Assembly: GCA_044224315.1 (NCBI GenBank)
Contig: JBGAKR010000002.1
Coordinates: 558,001 to 622,000 of the forward strand
Source of the DNA: JAGXTF01 sp044224315
GTDB taxonomy: Bacteria > Bacteroidota > Bacteroidia > NS11-12g > UBA955
DNA length: 64,000 nucleotides
Direction: 5' to 3'
This document shows, in pieces, positions 34,664 through 43,211 of the stretch (within the stretch, counting starts at the first letter, position 1; the number at the start of each line of letters is the position of its first letter). The notes under the pieces are model-generated. The model was not told where the DNA came from. It did not search any database and saw only the letters and a program-made list of their open reading frames with translations. The position numbers were made by a program, and so were the translations under genes.

Positions 34664-35209
34664 GTGAAAAAATTATTGCCAGGCCTTTGCATACTGTTGC
34701 TGATAACCAGCTGTATCTCTCGCAAACCCTATAAAAAAATCGACAAAGACCCGCATCCATCCTATGTGCACCACATGGAACTGATCCTGGCTCATGATGT
34801 AAATTCAGACGATAGTGCAACGGCTTTGTGGGCCAATGATTTTATGAAAACCTTTGAAAAAAGCTTTAGGGCCTACCAGCCGGATTTGAAACTGATAAAA
34901 AAATTGAAAAAATACACCGATAGCATTTCTGTGAAAGTAATCGGTGGCAATTGGTGCTCCGATACCCGGCGTGAGGTACCCCGATTATGCAAAGTATTGC
35001 AATACATGGCAGTACCCGTTGAAAAAATGAGTTATTATCGCGTAAACCGTGAAAAGAAAGCCATTGAGCAGGATTTTGCATCTACTTATAAATTCAGTTT
35101 TGTACCCACCATTGTGATTTTCAAAAACGGAACCGAATGCGGCAAGATTACCGAAAATCCTCAGAAAACCTTGGAAGCCGATATATTGGCTATGCTTATT
35201 AAGAAATAA
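34664..35209 (+). CDS. Thioredoxin-like lipoprotein
   Basis: 181 residues starting at GTG 34664, preceded by the divergent polyprenyl synthase. SPII signal with lipobox ITSC. The thioredoxin-like fold has GGNWCSDTRREVPRL where a second cysteine of the usual CxxC motif is missing (C-S-D-T), so redox activity may be lost or altered. A C-terminal beta strand with FSFVPTIVIFKNG includes the cis-Pro. Probably a periplasmic protein of unknown substrate. Its end abuts the convergent gene at 35210. Confidence 0.85.
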   Translation: MKKLLPGLCILLLITSCISRKPYKKIDKDPHPSYVHHMELILAHDVNSDDSATALWANDFMKTFEKSFRAYQPDLKLIKKLKKYTDSISVKVIGGNWCSDTRREVPRLCKVLQYMAVPVEKMSYYRVNREKKAIEQDFASTYKFSFVPTIVIFKNGTECGKITENPQKTLEADILAMLIKK

Positions 35210-35842
35210 TCAGGCCCCAAGCAGTGCCACAACCACAATTACCGTAAGTGCCGTGCGGATACCCAATCCGCCTAAATACCCGTTCCACCCTTGATTTCGT
35301 CGGCGTTTGCTGGCACCATCTCTGTAACCGGCTTTGTATGAATCGGTATACTGACTCTGGGTATATTTGGTATTGGCCAGTTTTTCGGGCTTTATTTTAC
35401 TTGCAGTATAAACTATAGGCACCGCAATGCCCGCAAGCGGCACTATTAAACCGGCCGCAATGCCATTTGAAACTGCACGCCGATCGGAATACTCATTAAA
35501 TCCATCCTGAAATCCCTGCTCGTACCCCCGGCTTGTATCTTTTTTAACCGTATCCGCAGCATTGGTTGCTGCTGATGGCAGGCTGCTTTGCTCTATGAGA
35601 TTTATGGTATCAATATGCCCATCGTTATAAATAATGAGATGCAGTTGTGATTTATTGATATTGAAGGTTACGTCCGAATTATCGGCCCAGTTTTTATAAT
35701 CAACTGAGTTTAATCGTACTTCTAAAACTTTGCAGGCGATTTTGCTTTTGTCTTTCAGCATCAGCGTATCCTGACCATACAAGAGGCTTGTGCTATTGAA
35801 AATGAGCAGGGTAATAATTATATAAATCGATTTCATAATCAT
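35210..35842 (-). CDS. Hypothetical secreted protein with C-terminal membrane helices
   Basis: 210 residues. N-terminal signal peptide, then a domain beginning DTLMLKDKSKIACKVLEVRLNSVDYKNW (a pattern also seen in Bacteroidota proteins that link to periplasmic sensing), then Asp/Ser/Lys-rich linker (residues ~100-130), two hydrophobic segments (IAAGLIVPLAGIAVPIVY and the C-terminus LGIRTALTVIVVVALLGA), and a repeated YKAGYRDGASK/GFQDGFNEYSD motif. No function known. Downstream gene of a small operon with the PcrB-like gene. Confidence 0.7.
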   Translation of the reverse strand: MIMKSIYIIITLLIFNSTSLLYGQDTLMLKDKSKIACKVLEVRLNSVDYKNWADNSDVTFNINKSQLHLIIYNDGHIDTINLIEQSSLPSAATNAADTVKKDTSRGYEQGFQDGFNEYSDRRAVSNGIAAGLIVPLAGIAVPIVYTASKIKPEKLANTKYTQSQYTDSYKAGYRDGASKRRRNQGWNGYLGGLGIRTALTVIVVVALLGA

Positions 35843-35876
35843 TCAAAAATACAAATCCTGAAGGATAACCCCCCAA

Positions 35877-36413
35877 TTACTCGCGGAAAATAAGTGGCAC
35901 CTCAGATTTTTTAACTTCATCGGCTTGTAACATGCCCCTGAAAAAATCAATAGAACTGCGCAGCTTTTGCTGAAAAACAAAGCCTGTATACAGTATATAA
36001 ATCCATAGGGCCAGAATTACACCTGCAAACATGAGAGAACCGGGTTGTTTCAGAATGGCAGGGCCAAAAGCATATAAATCGTTGCCCAGTATACCCATGC
36101 ACACCACATTAAAAATCATAATTAAAAAGTATAAACGGCGGAATTTAAAAGCGCGTACAGATAGAAATACAAAGATGTCTCGGTCTACACCTTTTATATC
36201 GCCGCGAAAAAAATTGGCCAATTTGCCCTGATTTTGAATGGTTTCAAGCGAAAACTCATCGCGGGATACGATTCCAAAGAAAAATTTTTGCTTGTCGTTG
36301 CTGCGTTTATAGCCCGCATCGCTGAGAAAAGTATTCTCGGTAATTACGGCCGCCACCTCATCTCGGTCGAGGTTGGTTTTAAGGATTGCAGAATAAAACG
36401 GAAAAAGCCACAT
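35877..36413 (-). CDS. Hypothetical membrane protein
   Basis: 178 residues. The central half holds two long hydrophobic helices (LYFLIMIFNVVCMGILGNDLYAF and LMFAGVILALWIYILYTGFVF). The flanking sequences are soluble and charged, so it is probably a double-spanning membrane protein with both ends in the cytoplasm. It lies between the GGGP-synthase gene and the gene at 35210 on the same strand. No recognised family. Confidence 0.65.
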   Translation of the reverse strand: MWLFPFYSAILKTNLDRDEVAAVITENTFLSDAGYKRSNDKQKFFFGIVSRDEFSLETIQNQGKLANFFRGDIKGVDRDIFVFLSVRAFKFRRLYFLIMIFNVVCMGILGNDLYAFGPAILKQPGSLMFAGVILALWIYILYTGFVFQQKLRSSIDFFRGMLQADEVKKSEVPLIFRE

Positions 36414-36424
36414 TGCTTGCTGAG

Positions 36425-37177
36425 TTAAACCCCGATTTTAGTACTGTTCATTATTTTGCACACTGCCCCCATCTCTTCCAGTATCAGCGGGTTTTCGAAC
36501 ACACCATTGCCCACAACTACCACATCTGCTCCGGCTTTCCACGCTTTTTCGGCTTCTTTTGCAGTGCGGATGCCGCCTCCAATAAATAGCACTCCCGAAA
36601 CTGCATTTCGAACCCTTTCAATCAGATTTTCGGGAATGGCAAAATCGGCTCCGCTTCCGGCATCCATATAAAAGAGTTTAAGGCCCAATAATTCGCCTGC
36701 CATTGCAGTGGCTGCAGCTATATCGGGTTTGCCACTGGGCAAAGGCAGTGTATTACTCATATATTGTGCACTGGTAAGCTTGCCACTCTCTACCAGCATG
36801 TACCCGGTTGGAATGGCTTCCAGGCCTGCCTGTTTTACCCATGGGGCGGCAGCTACCTGCTTGCCAATCAGAAACTCGGGGTTGCGCCCGCTAATCAGGC
36901 TCATAAATAAAATGCCATCGGCACCTTCAACCACCTGTATTTCATGTCCGGGAAACAGCACCACCATCGGGGCGCCGTTTTTCTTTAAAAATTCTACGCA
37001 GCGGGCGGTATTGCCTTCGGTAACCAAACTGCCACCTACTAAAAAAAGCTCTACCCTGTTTATACGCGCAGTTGCCAGTACCGTAGCTATTTCGCTTTCA
37101 TCATCGTCAGGATCTACAAGCACAGCAAGGTGTTTGGTTCCTGTTTTATTCCAGTTATATAGCGTATCCAGTAACAT
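36425..37177 (-). CDS. GGGP/HepGP synthase family protein (PcrB-like)
   Basis: 250 residues, a TIM barrel of the geranylgeranylglyceryl phosphate synthase family: N-terminal KHLAVLVDPDDDES, VEGADGILFMSLISGRNP, and the phosphate-binding GGGIRTAKEAEKAWKAGADVVVVG near the C-terminus. Members prenylate sn-glycerol-1-phosphate; Bacteroidota homologues exist and some have been shown to be active GGGP synthases. A polyprenyl synthase lies 2 kb downstream on the same strand. The product and its use in this organism are unknown. Confidence 0.88.
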   Translation of the reverse strand: MLLDTLYNWNKTGTKHLAVLVDPDDDESEIATVLATARINRVELFLVGGSLVTEGNTARCVEFLKKNGAPMVVLFPGHEIQVVEGADGILFMSLISGRNPEFLIGKQVAAAPWVKQAGLEAIPTGYMLVESGKLTSAQYMSNTLPLPSGKPDIAAATAMAGELLGLKLFYMDAGSGADFAIPENLIERVRNAVSGVLFIGGGIRTAKEAEKAWKAGADVVVVGNGVFENPLILEEMGAVCKIMNSTKIGV

Positions 37178-37248
37178 GGCTGAGCCTGCAAAATAAATGA
37201 AAATAACGCAGTACCCCTAATTATATGCTTTTAAGCTTGCGTATTCTA

Positions 37249-37279
37249 TTGTATACATCAAAGCAATTTTGTAAATTTG
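37249..37279 (+). promoter_or_regulatory. nrdJ promoter
   Basis: TTG at 37249-37251, a 20-bp gap and TAAATTTG at 37272-37279 match the Bacteroidota consensus. Transcription would start near 37286, leaving a leader of about 240 nt. Confidence 0.7.
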
Positions 37280-37368
37280 ATTGATTGAATTTTAAAGCAG
37301 GTGTGATTGCGGGAGCAGTTTTCAAGCTATTGATTTATAATTAGTTAAACAACAAGTCCGCATTCTAT

Positions 37369-37384
37369 AACGAAATAATTCGTT
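37369..37384. promoter_or_regulatory. Dyad AACGAA-ATAA-TTCGTT in the nrdJ leader
   Basis: A perfect 6-4-6 palindrome. A related perfect dyad, ACGAATTCGT, occurs at 37439-37448. Both are inside the predicted 5' UTR and could bind a regulator or fold in the RNA. Confidence 0.45.
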
Positions 37385-37438
37385 TTCAACATTGCCAACG
37401 TATTGATTTTACTGTGGAAATTGAATTTGTGTGGAAAA

Positions 37439-37448
37439 ACGAATTCGT
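37439..37448. promoter_or_regulatory. Dyad ACGAATTCGT in the nrdJ leader
   Basis: A perfect 10-bp palindrome with the same half-site ACGAA as the dyad at 37369-37384. Confidence 0.4.
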
Positions 37449-37525
37449 CAGAAAATCCGTTCTTAGATAGTTTTGAATCCCTAAATAAAATTAATCAACC
37501 CTAAACCTCCAAAACACCATCGAAT

Positions 37526-40500
37526 ATGACGCAGGAATTTACAGTAAACCCAAACGGCCTTGAATTTAAAAGGCGGAACACAAAAGACGGCGTAAGCCCT
37601 TTTGACCAATTCAATTTTGACCTGCGCAGTTCGGTCATTAAAAAACCAGACGGGTCGGTTGTGTTTGAAATGCGCAACGTAGAGGTTCCTGAAGGTTGGA
37701 GTCAGGTAGCTACCGATATTCTGGCTCAGAAATATTTCAGAAAAGCAGGCGTTCCCCAACCTGATGGTAGCTTGGGCAGTGAAACCAGCGCAAAACAGGT
37801 TGTACATCGTTTGGCCAATTGTTGGAGGCAATGGGGCGAAAAGTATGGATACTTTGCCAGCACCACCGATGCACAGGTTTTCTATGAAGAGCTGGTTTAT
37901 TCTATGCTCAACCAGGAGTCTGCTCCAAACTCTCCCCAGTGGTTCAACACTGGCTTATACAGTAGCTACGCCATAACCGGCAAACCCCAGGGCCACTACT
38001 ATGTAGACCCTGATACCGAAAAGCTGATGAAATCTACCTCGGCTTACGAAAGACCCCAACCCCATGCCTGCTTTATCCTGAGTGTGGATGATGATTTGGT
38101 AAACGAAGGCGGTATTATGGACCTATGGGTGCGCGAAGCCCGCATTTTCAAATACGGTTCGGGTGTTGGTACAAACTTTTCTAAAATCCGCGGTGCCAAA
38201 GAAAAACTTTCTGGCGGCGGAAGCAGCAGCGGTTTGATGAGCTTCCTCAAAATCGGCGACCGTGCTGCCGGTGCAATTAAAAGTGGTGGAACTACCCGAC
38301 GCGCCGCCAAAATGGTGTGCCTGGATCTGGATCACCCAGAAGCAATGGACTTTATCCGCTGGAAACAAGGCGAAGAGAAAAAAGTATCTGCCCTGATTGC
38401 TGCTGGTTATAGCAACGACTATGAAGGGGATGCCTATGCTACCGTTTCAGGTCAAAACAGCAACAACTCTATCCGCATTAACAATAAATTCTTCGAAAAA
38501 CTGAAGAATAACGAAAATTGGGAATTTACCGCCCGCAGTACTGGCGAGGTAATGGAAACCCTGCCCGCTACCGAAGTTTGGGATGCCATTGGCTCTGCTG
38601 CCTGGGCTTGCGCCGACCCCGGTGTTCAATACGACGATACCATCAACGAATGGCATACCTGCCCCGAAGGTGGCCGCATCAACGCAAGTAACCCTTGCAG
38701 CGAATACATGTTCCTGGATAATACCGCATGTAACCTGGCTTCTTTAAACCTGCGCAAATTCTTCAACGAAGAAACCCGCACCCTGGATGTAAACAGCTTT
38801 GAGTACGCTACCCGCTTGTGGACCACCGTTCTTGAAATTTCTGTATTGATGGCCCAATTCCCAAGTAAAGAAGTGGCTCAGCTGAGCTATGATTACCGCA
38901 CACTGGGTCTGGGTTATGCCAACCTGGGTTCTATGCTCATGTGCGCTGGCATTCCTTACGATAGCAAAGAAGCTACCGCCATCTGCGGAGCCATCACCGC
39001 AATTCTTACCGGTGTATCTTACGCCACCAGTGCTGAAATGGCTGCTGTAAAAGGTCCGTTCCGCATGTATGAGAAAAACAAAAAGCATATGATGCGCGTA
39101 ATCCGCAACCATCGTTATGCTGCCTACAATACCCCGCTGGCTTTTGAAGGACTTGGAATCAAACCCGTTTGCATTGATGAGAAATTCTGCCCCGATTACC
39201 TGATGAAATCTGCATGCAATGCATGGGATAAAGCAGTACAATGGGGTGAGAAATACGGTTTCCGCAATGCCCAAAGCACTGTTATTGCACCTACCGGCAC
39301 CATTGGTTTGCTGATGGACTGCGATACCACTGGTATTGAGCCTGATTTTGCACTGGTTAAATACAAAAAACTCAGCGGCGGCGGATACTTCAAAATCGTA
39401 AACCACACTGTACCCGTAGCCCTCAAAAACCTGGGTTATGCCGACAATGAGATTGATGCCATTGTAAACTATGCCAAAGGTCACCAAACCTTTGCAAACG
39501 CACCGGTAATCAACCACGATACCTTGAAAGCCAAAGGCTTTACTGCCTCTGACATTGAAAAACTGGAAGCCGAAGCTCCTATGGCTTTCGAAATTCAGTT
39601 TATCTTTAACAAATACACCCTGGGCGAAGATTGCCTGCAACGTTTGGGCATTACCCCCGAGCAGTACAACCACCCCAAATTCAACATGCTTGAAACCCTG
39701 GGCTTTACCCGTGAAGAAATCCGCGAAGCCAACGATTTCATTACCGGTACCATGACCATTGAGGGTGCTCCTTATCTGAAAGAAGAACACTACCCTGTGT
39801 TTGACTGTGCCAACAAATGCGGAAACATTGGTGTGCGCTACATTCACCCCTTTGCCCACATTCGCATGATGGCTGCTGCCCAGCCTTTCATCTCTGGTGC
39901 AATCAGCAAAACCATCAATCTGCCAAACGAAGCTACCGAAGAGGATATCAAAGCCTGCTACGAACTGAGCTGGAAACTGGGCTTGAAAGCCAATGCCCTG
40001 TACCGCGACGGTTGCAAACTGAGCCAGCCTTTGAGCAACAAATCTGAAACCAGCGAAACTGAAGAAAAAGCAGAAGCTAAATCGGATGCTACTTCTGTTT
40101 CTGAGGCTAAAGTGATTCGCTATGCAGAAGAACTAACACCTGAAATCGTACTGGAAGCGGCCAAACGCATATTGAACGAAAGCCCTGACACCAAATTCAA
40201 ACGTCAACTTTCCAATATCGTAGAGAAAAAACGCCTGCCAAATAAACGCAAAGGCTTTACCCAAAAAGGCAAAGTAGGCGGACAAACCATATTTGTACGC
40301 ACGGGTGAATACGATGATGGAACCTTGGGTGAAATCTTCATCGATATGCATAAAGAAGGCGCCAGCTTCCGTTCATTGGTAAACTGCTTCTCTATCGCTG
40401 TTTCTGTAGGCCTGCAATATGGTGTGCCTCTGGAAGAGTTTGTAGACAAATTTGCCTTTACCCGCTTCGAACCCAGCGGTATGGTAGAAGGTCACCCCAA

Positions 40501-40846
40501 CATTAAAAACTCTACTTCTATTGTAGATTACATATTCCGCTTGCTTGGATTTGAATACCTGCAGCGCGAAGACCTGGTACAGGTAAAACCTGCCGACCAT
40601 AACAAAATGGACAACCAGGAAGCACCTGTGGTAAGTGAGTTTGTACCCGTGTACAGCAACCCAGTGCCTGTTATTACCGGCGAAACCATTAAAATGGAGC
40701 AAGGCAGCGGCGTAAAAAACATGCAAGACCACTTGCGTGAAGTGCAAAGCGATGCCCCAGCCTGTAACGTTTGCGGACACATTACTGTGCGTTCAGGCAC
40801 TTGCTACAAGTGTTTGAATTGCGGCAACAGCTTAGGCTGCAGCTAA
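37526..40846 (+). CDS. nrdJ: Vitamin B12-dependent (class II) ribonucleotide reductase
   Basis: 1106 residues. The catalytic barrel has NSPQWFNTGLY, GVGTNFSKIRG, ASNPCSEYMFLDNTACNLASLNL (a conserved Cys-Ser-Glu segment) and APTGTIGLLMDCDTTGIEPDF. The C-terminal ~28 residues are a cysteine-rich tail (CNVCGHITVRSGTCYKC followed by CGNSLGCS) with the zinc-like and redox cysteines needed for re-reduction. It reduces ribonucleotides to deoxyribonucleotides using adenosylcobalamin, independent of oxygen. Residues ~840-870 are a Ser/Glu/Lys-rich insert. It has a long leader and a strong terminator, so it is a single-gene unit. Confidence 0.95.
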   Translation: MTQEFTVNPNGLEFKRRNTKDGVSPFDQFNFDLRSSVIKKPDGSVVFEMRNVEVPEGWSQVATDILAQKYFRKAGVPQPDGSLGSETSAKQVVHRLANCWRQWGEKYGYFASTTDAQVFYEELVYSMLNQESAPNSPQWFNTGLYSSYAITGKPQGHYYVDPDTEKLMKSTSAYERPQPHACFILSVDDDLVNEGGIMDLWVREARIFKYGSGVGTNFSKIRGAKEKLSGGGSSSGLMSFLKIGDRAAGAIKSGGTTRRAAKMVCLDLDHPEAMDFIRWKQGEEKKVSALIAAGYSNDYEGDAYATVSGQNSNNSIRINNKFFEKLKNNENWEFTARSTGEVMETLPATEVWDAIGSAAWACADPGVQYDDTINEWHTCPEGGRINASNPCSEYMFLDNTACNLASLNLRKFFNEETRTLDVNSFEYATRLWTTVLEISVLMAQFPSKEVAQLSYDYRTLGLGYANLGSMLMCAGIPYDSKEATAICGAITAILTGVSYATSAEMAAVKGPFRMYEKNKKHMMRVIRNHRYAAYNTPLAFEGLGIKPVCIDEKFCPDYLMKSACNAWDKAVQWGEKYGFRNAQSTVIAPTGTIGLLMDCDTTGIEPDFALVKYKKLSGGGYFKIVNHTVPVALKNLGYADNEIDAIVNYAKGHQTFANAPVINHDTLKAKGFTASDIEKLEAEAPMAFEIQFIFNKYTLGEDCLQRLGITPEQYNHPKFNMLETLGFTREEIREANDFITGTMTIEGAPYLKEEHYPVFDCANKCGNIGVRYIHPFAHIRMMAAAQPFISGAISKTINLPNEATEEDIKACYELSWKLGLKANALYRDGCKLSQPLSNKSETSETEEKAEAKSDATSVSEAKVIRYAEELTPEIVLEAAKRILNESPDTKFKRQLSNIVEKKRLPNKRKGFTQKGKVGGQTIFVRTGEYDDGTLGEIFIDMHKEGASFRSLVNCFSIAVSVGLQYGVPLEEFVDKFAFTRFEPSGMVEGHPNIKNSTSIVDYIFRLLGFEYLQREDLVQVKPADHNKMDNQEAPVVSEFVPVYSNPVPVITGETIKMEQGSGVKNMQDHLREVQSDAPACNVCGHITVRSGTCYKCLNCGNSLGCS

Positions 40847-40866
40847 TTTAAAATTGAAACCATTCA

Positions 40867-40899
40867 AAGGCTGTTCATGCAAATGAGCAGCCTTTTTTT
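40867..40899 (+). terminator. Intrinsic terminator of nrdJ
   Basis: AAGGCTGTTCAT pairs with ATGAGCAGCCTT (12-bp stem with one G-T pair, GCAA loop), followed by a T-run. Confidence 0.85.
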
Positions 40900-40965
40900 A
40901 TTGCAATAAATTTTAAATAATGGCAACGCCCTTAGTGACGAAAAAAAATAGCCAAAGGTTAAAAA

Positions 40966-41871
40966 TTAACCCAGCTGCATTTTTACCAGCTCAAGTCCTT
41001 CCTCAAAACTATGCGGCTCGTACCCCAGTTCGGTGCGGGCTTTGGTAATATCCAACCCGGTTGTGGGCGGGCGTTTGGCAGGTTGATTTAAATCCTCTGA
41101 TTTTACTTTGGCCACATGGCTGGCATCAAATCCAAAGAAATCGGCCACCCTTTGTACCAATTCCAAAATACTCATATAATCTTTACCGCTGATATTGTAA
41201 ATACCCTGCGCCTGCTTCTGCGCAGCAAGCAAGCAACCTTTAGCCAAATCCTCGGTAAGTGTGGGTGTGCGAAACTGATCATCTACCACACGGGCCGATG
41301 ATTTATTTTTAAGCATTTGATAGGCCCACATTACAATATTACTTCGGCTGCGATCATCCACTACCCCATACACCAAAACCGTGCGCAAAATGGCCCATTT
41401 TTTTGCGTATTGCATCACCATTTTTTCTCCATCCCATTTACTTTGCCCGTAAACCGAAAGTGGATTGGGTTCATCCGCTTCGGTATACATGCTGCGCTTA
41501 CCATCAAAAATAAAATCGGTAGAAATATGAATTAAATGAATATCATTTTCACCACATATTTTGGCAATATTTTCTACGGCATCCACATTCAAAGCCCTGC
41601 AGTGGTCGGGCTGCGATTCACAGGCATCCACATTGGTCATGGCCGCCGCATTGATAACCACATCGGGCTTGTGCTTTTCTATCATTTCACGCACCTTATT
41701 GTGGTCGGTGATATCCAATTCTTCGTAAATATATCCCACCGTTACCGGAAAACGATTTTCGCCCTGTCCGGTGGCAATCAAATAGGTATCTTCGGTATGC
41801 AATAAGAGTGAGGTGAGTTTCTGACCCAGCAACCCGTTGCTGCCCGTGGTTAATATTCGGAGTGTGTGCAT
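40966..41871 (-). CDS. rmlD: dTDP-4-dehydrorhamnose reductase family SDR
   Basis: 301 residues. The NAD(P)-binding TGSNGLLGQKL is at the N-terminus; the Tyr-Lys pair is in SVYGQSKWDGE; DITDHNKVREMI and VINAAAMTNVDACE are typical of RmlD-like extended SDRs. It may reduce a dTDP-keto-sugar, but could also be another sugar epimerase/reductase. The start codon overlaps the stop codon of the DUF58 gene by one base, so it ends the MoxR-DUF58 operon. The rmlB gene elsewhere in this window is broken, so dTDP-rhamnose production is not proven here. Confidence 0.82.
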   Translation of the reverse strand: MHTLRILTTGSNGLLGQKLTSLLLHTEDTYLIATGQGENRFPVTVGYIYEELDITDHNKVREMIEKHKPDVVINAAAMTNVDACESQPDHCRALNVDAVENIAKICGENDIHLIHISTDFIFDGKRSMYTEADEPNPLSVYGQSKWDGEKMVMQYAKKWAILRTVLVYGVVDDRSRSNIVMWAYQMLKNKSSARVVDDQFRTPTLTEDLAKGCLLAAQKQAQGIYNISGKDYMSILELVQRVADFFGFDASHVAKVKSEDLNQPAKRPPTTGLDITKARTELGYEPHSFEEGLELVKMQLG

Positions 41872-43211
41872 TATATCAATCCTTTTGATTTTAATTCAAG
41901 GTATTTATTCAAGGTATTTATAGTAAGCTCTTCGGGTTTGGTAACCAGGCAACTGATGCCGTGATTCTGCAACTCGTAAGCCATCTGCCGCTTATCGGCT
42001 ACCATTTGCCTGGCAATGGAACGACTGTATATTTCGTGCAAATGGGTAGATTTTTCGTAGGCATATTTTTCTACCTCGGCATTTTCAAAAAATATTACCA
42101 CCAATAAATGATTATTATTTATTTTTCTTAAAACAGGCAAAACACGTTGCAATGCATAAATACTTTCAAAATTGGCAAACAAAAAAAGTAAACTGCGGGT
42201 GTTGGCTACCCTGCGAATGGCATTAAATAAAAATTCGTAATCCGACTCAGAACTGCGATATTTTTGCATGTACAAATTATCAAGCAATTTGCGCAACATA
42301 CCGGGGCTGTTATCGGCCCGTATAGCGGTACCAACCTTGTCGCTAAATGTAATTAATCCTGCACGGTCGCCTTTTTGCAAAACTGTATTTGAAATTACCA
42401 AAGATGCATTAATAGCATAATCCAGCAATGTTAGGCCATCAAATGCCATGTTCATTACCCTGCTTTTATCAATTATACAATAAACAGGTTGTGCGCGTTC
42501 GTCGGTAAAATGGTTGGTTTTTAAAACATTGGTGCGACCAGTGGCTTTCCAGTTCAGATGCCGCAAATCATCACCCCGCACATAATCTTTGATTTGTTCA
42601 AATTCGTAACTATGACCCAATCTGCGCATTTTTTTTACCCCATAATATTTGGCAATTTTTGATACGGTAAACAATGCATATTTTTTCATTTGCAATATGC
42701 TCGGATACACAGCTACTCGATGACCATCTTCGCAATTTACCCTGCGCGAAAAGACCCCCAAAGGGGAAGAAACAAAGAGCCGTATATGGCCAAAAACATA
42801 TAAGCCCCGTTTTACTGGTTTTACCCAATAATCCAATGTTTTTTCCTCATTGGGTTCCAGCACAGTGGTCATACTAAAATCACGTACCTGCAACTCTACC
42901 GGCAACTCATCTATAATCTTAATTCTCCAAATAAAAGCAATCTCATTTTTGAGAGCAATATGCACTTTGTTCTGATCGCCAAGCGACCATTTATCGCTTG
43001 TGCGGCGCGCAGCCACTACAGGTTTTGAAGGTAAAATTAATATTAATAAATCTACTCCTGCAATGACAATTAATGCTATAAAAATACCGGTGCTAATCCC
43101 CAATAAAAATGAGAAAGGATACGACAAAACAAATAATACAAACAATGCAGCCATAGCCCACCAGGTGCGCGGGGTAATAAATAAATCAAACCTGGCAAGA
43201 AATTTTTTCAT
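41871..43211 (-). CDS. DUF58 domain protein
   Basis: 446 residues. Two N-terminal membrane helices, a beta-rich middle (IDELPVELQVRDFS), then the DUF58 motif YVRGDDLRHLNWKATGRTNVLKTNHFTDERAQPVYCIIDKSR, then a von Willebrand-like half (YAINASLVISNTVLQKGDRAGLITFSD). DUF58 proteins normally work with MoxR AAA ATPases, acting as partner or substrate. One-base overlap with moxR and with the downstream SDR gene shows a tight operon. The process it serves is not known in this organism. Confidence 0.9.
   Translation of the reverse strand: MKKFLARFDLFITPRTWWAMAALFVLFVLSYPFSFLLGISTGIFIALIVIAGVDLLILILPSKPVVAARRTSDKWSLGDQNKVHIALKNEIAFIWRIKIIDELPVELQVRDFSMTTVLEPNEEKTLDYWVKPVKRGLYVFGHIRLFVSSPLGVFSRRVNCEDGHRVAVYPSILQMKKYALFTVSKIAKYYGVKKMRRLGHSYEFEQIKDYVRGDDLRHLNWKATGRTNVLKTNHFTDERAQPVYCIIDKSRVMNMAFDGLTLLDYAINASLVISNTVLQKGDRAGLITFSDKVGTAIRADNSPGMLRKLLDNLYMQKYRSSESDYEFLFNAIRRVANTRSLLFLFANFESIYALQRVLPVLRKINNNHLLVVIFFENAEVEKYAYEKSTHLHEIYSRSIARQMVADKRQMAYELQNHGISCLVTKPEELTINTLNKYLELKSKGLI

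Larger units (their letters stand above)
37178..37525. other. 348-bp intergenic region upstream of nrdJ
   Basis: No gene seen. It holds a promoter at 37249-37279, then an AT-rich leader of about 240 nt with two ACGAA/TTCGT dyads (37369-37384 and 37439-37448). No conserved cobalamin riboswitch motif was recognised. Confidence 0.6.

Noticed and set aside
37280..37525. Cobalamin riboswitch before nrdJ
   Set aside because: The expected B12-box core (GCCACUG-type element) was not found by eye; only a covariance search could settle it.
38744..39859. 371-codon open frame antisense to nrdJ
   Set aside because: It lies fully inside the strongly conserved nrdJ gene, and its translation has no domain or start signal; it is a shadow of the coding strand.
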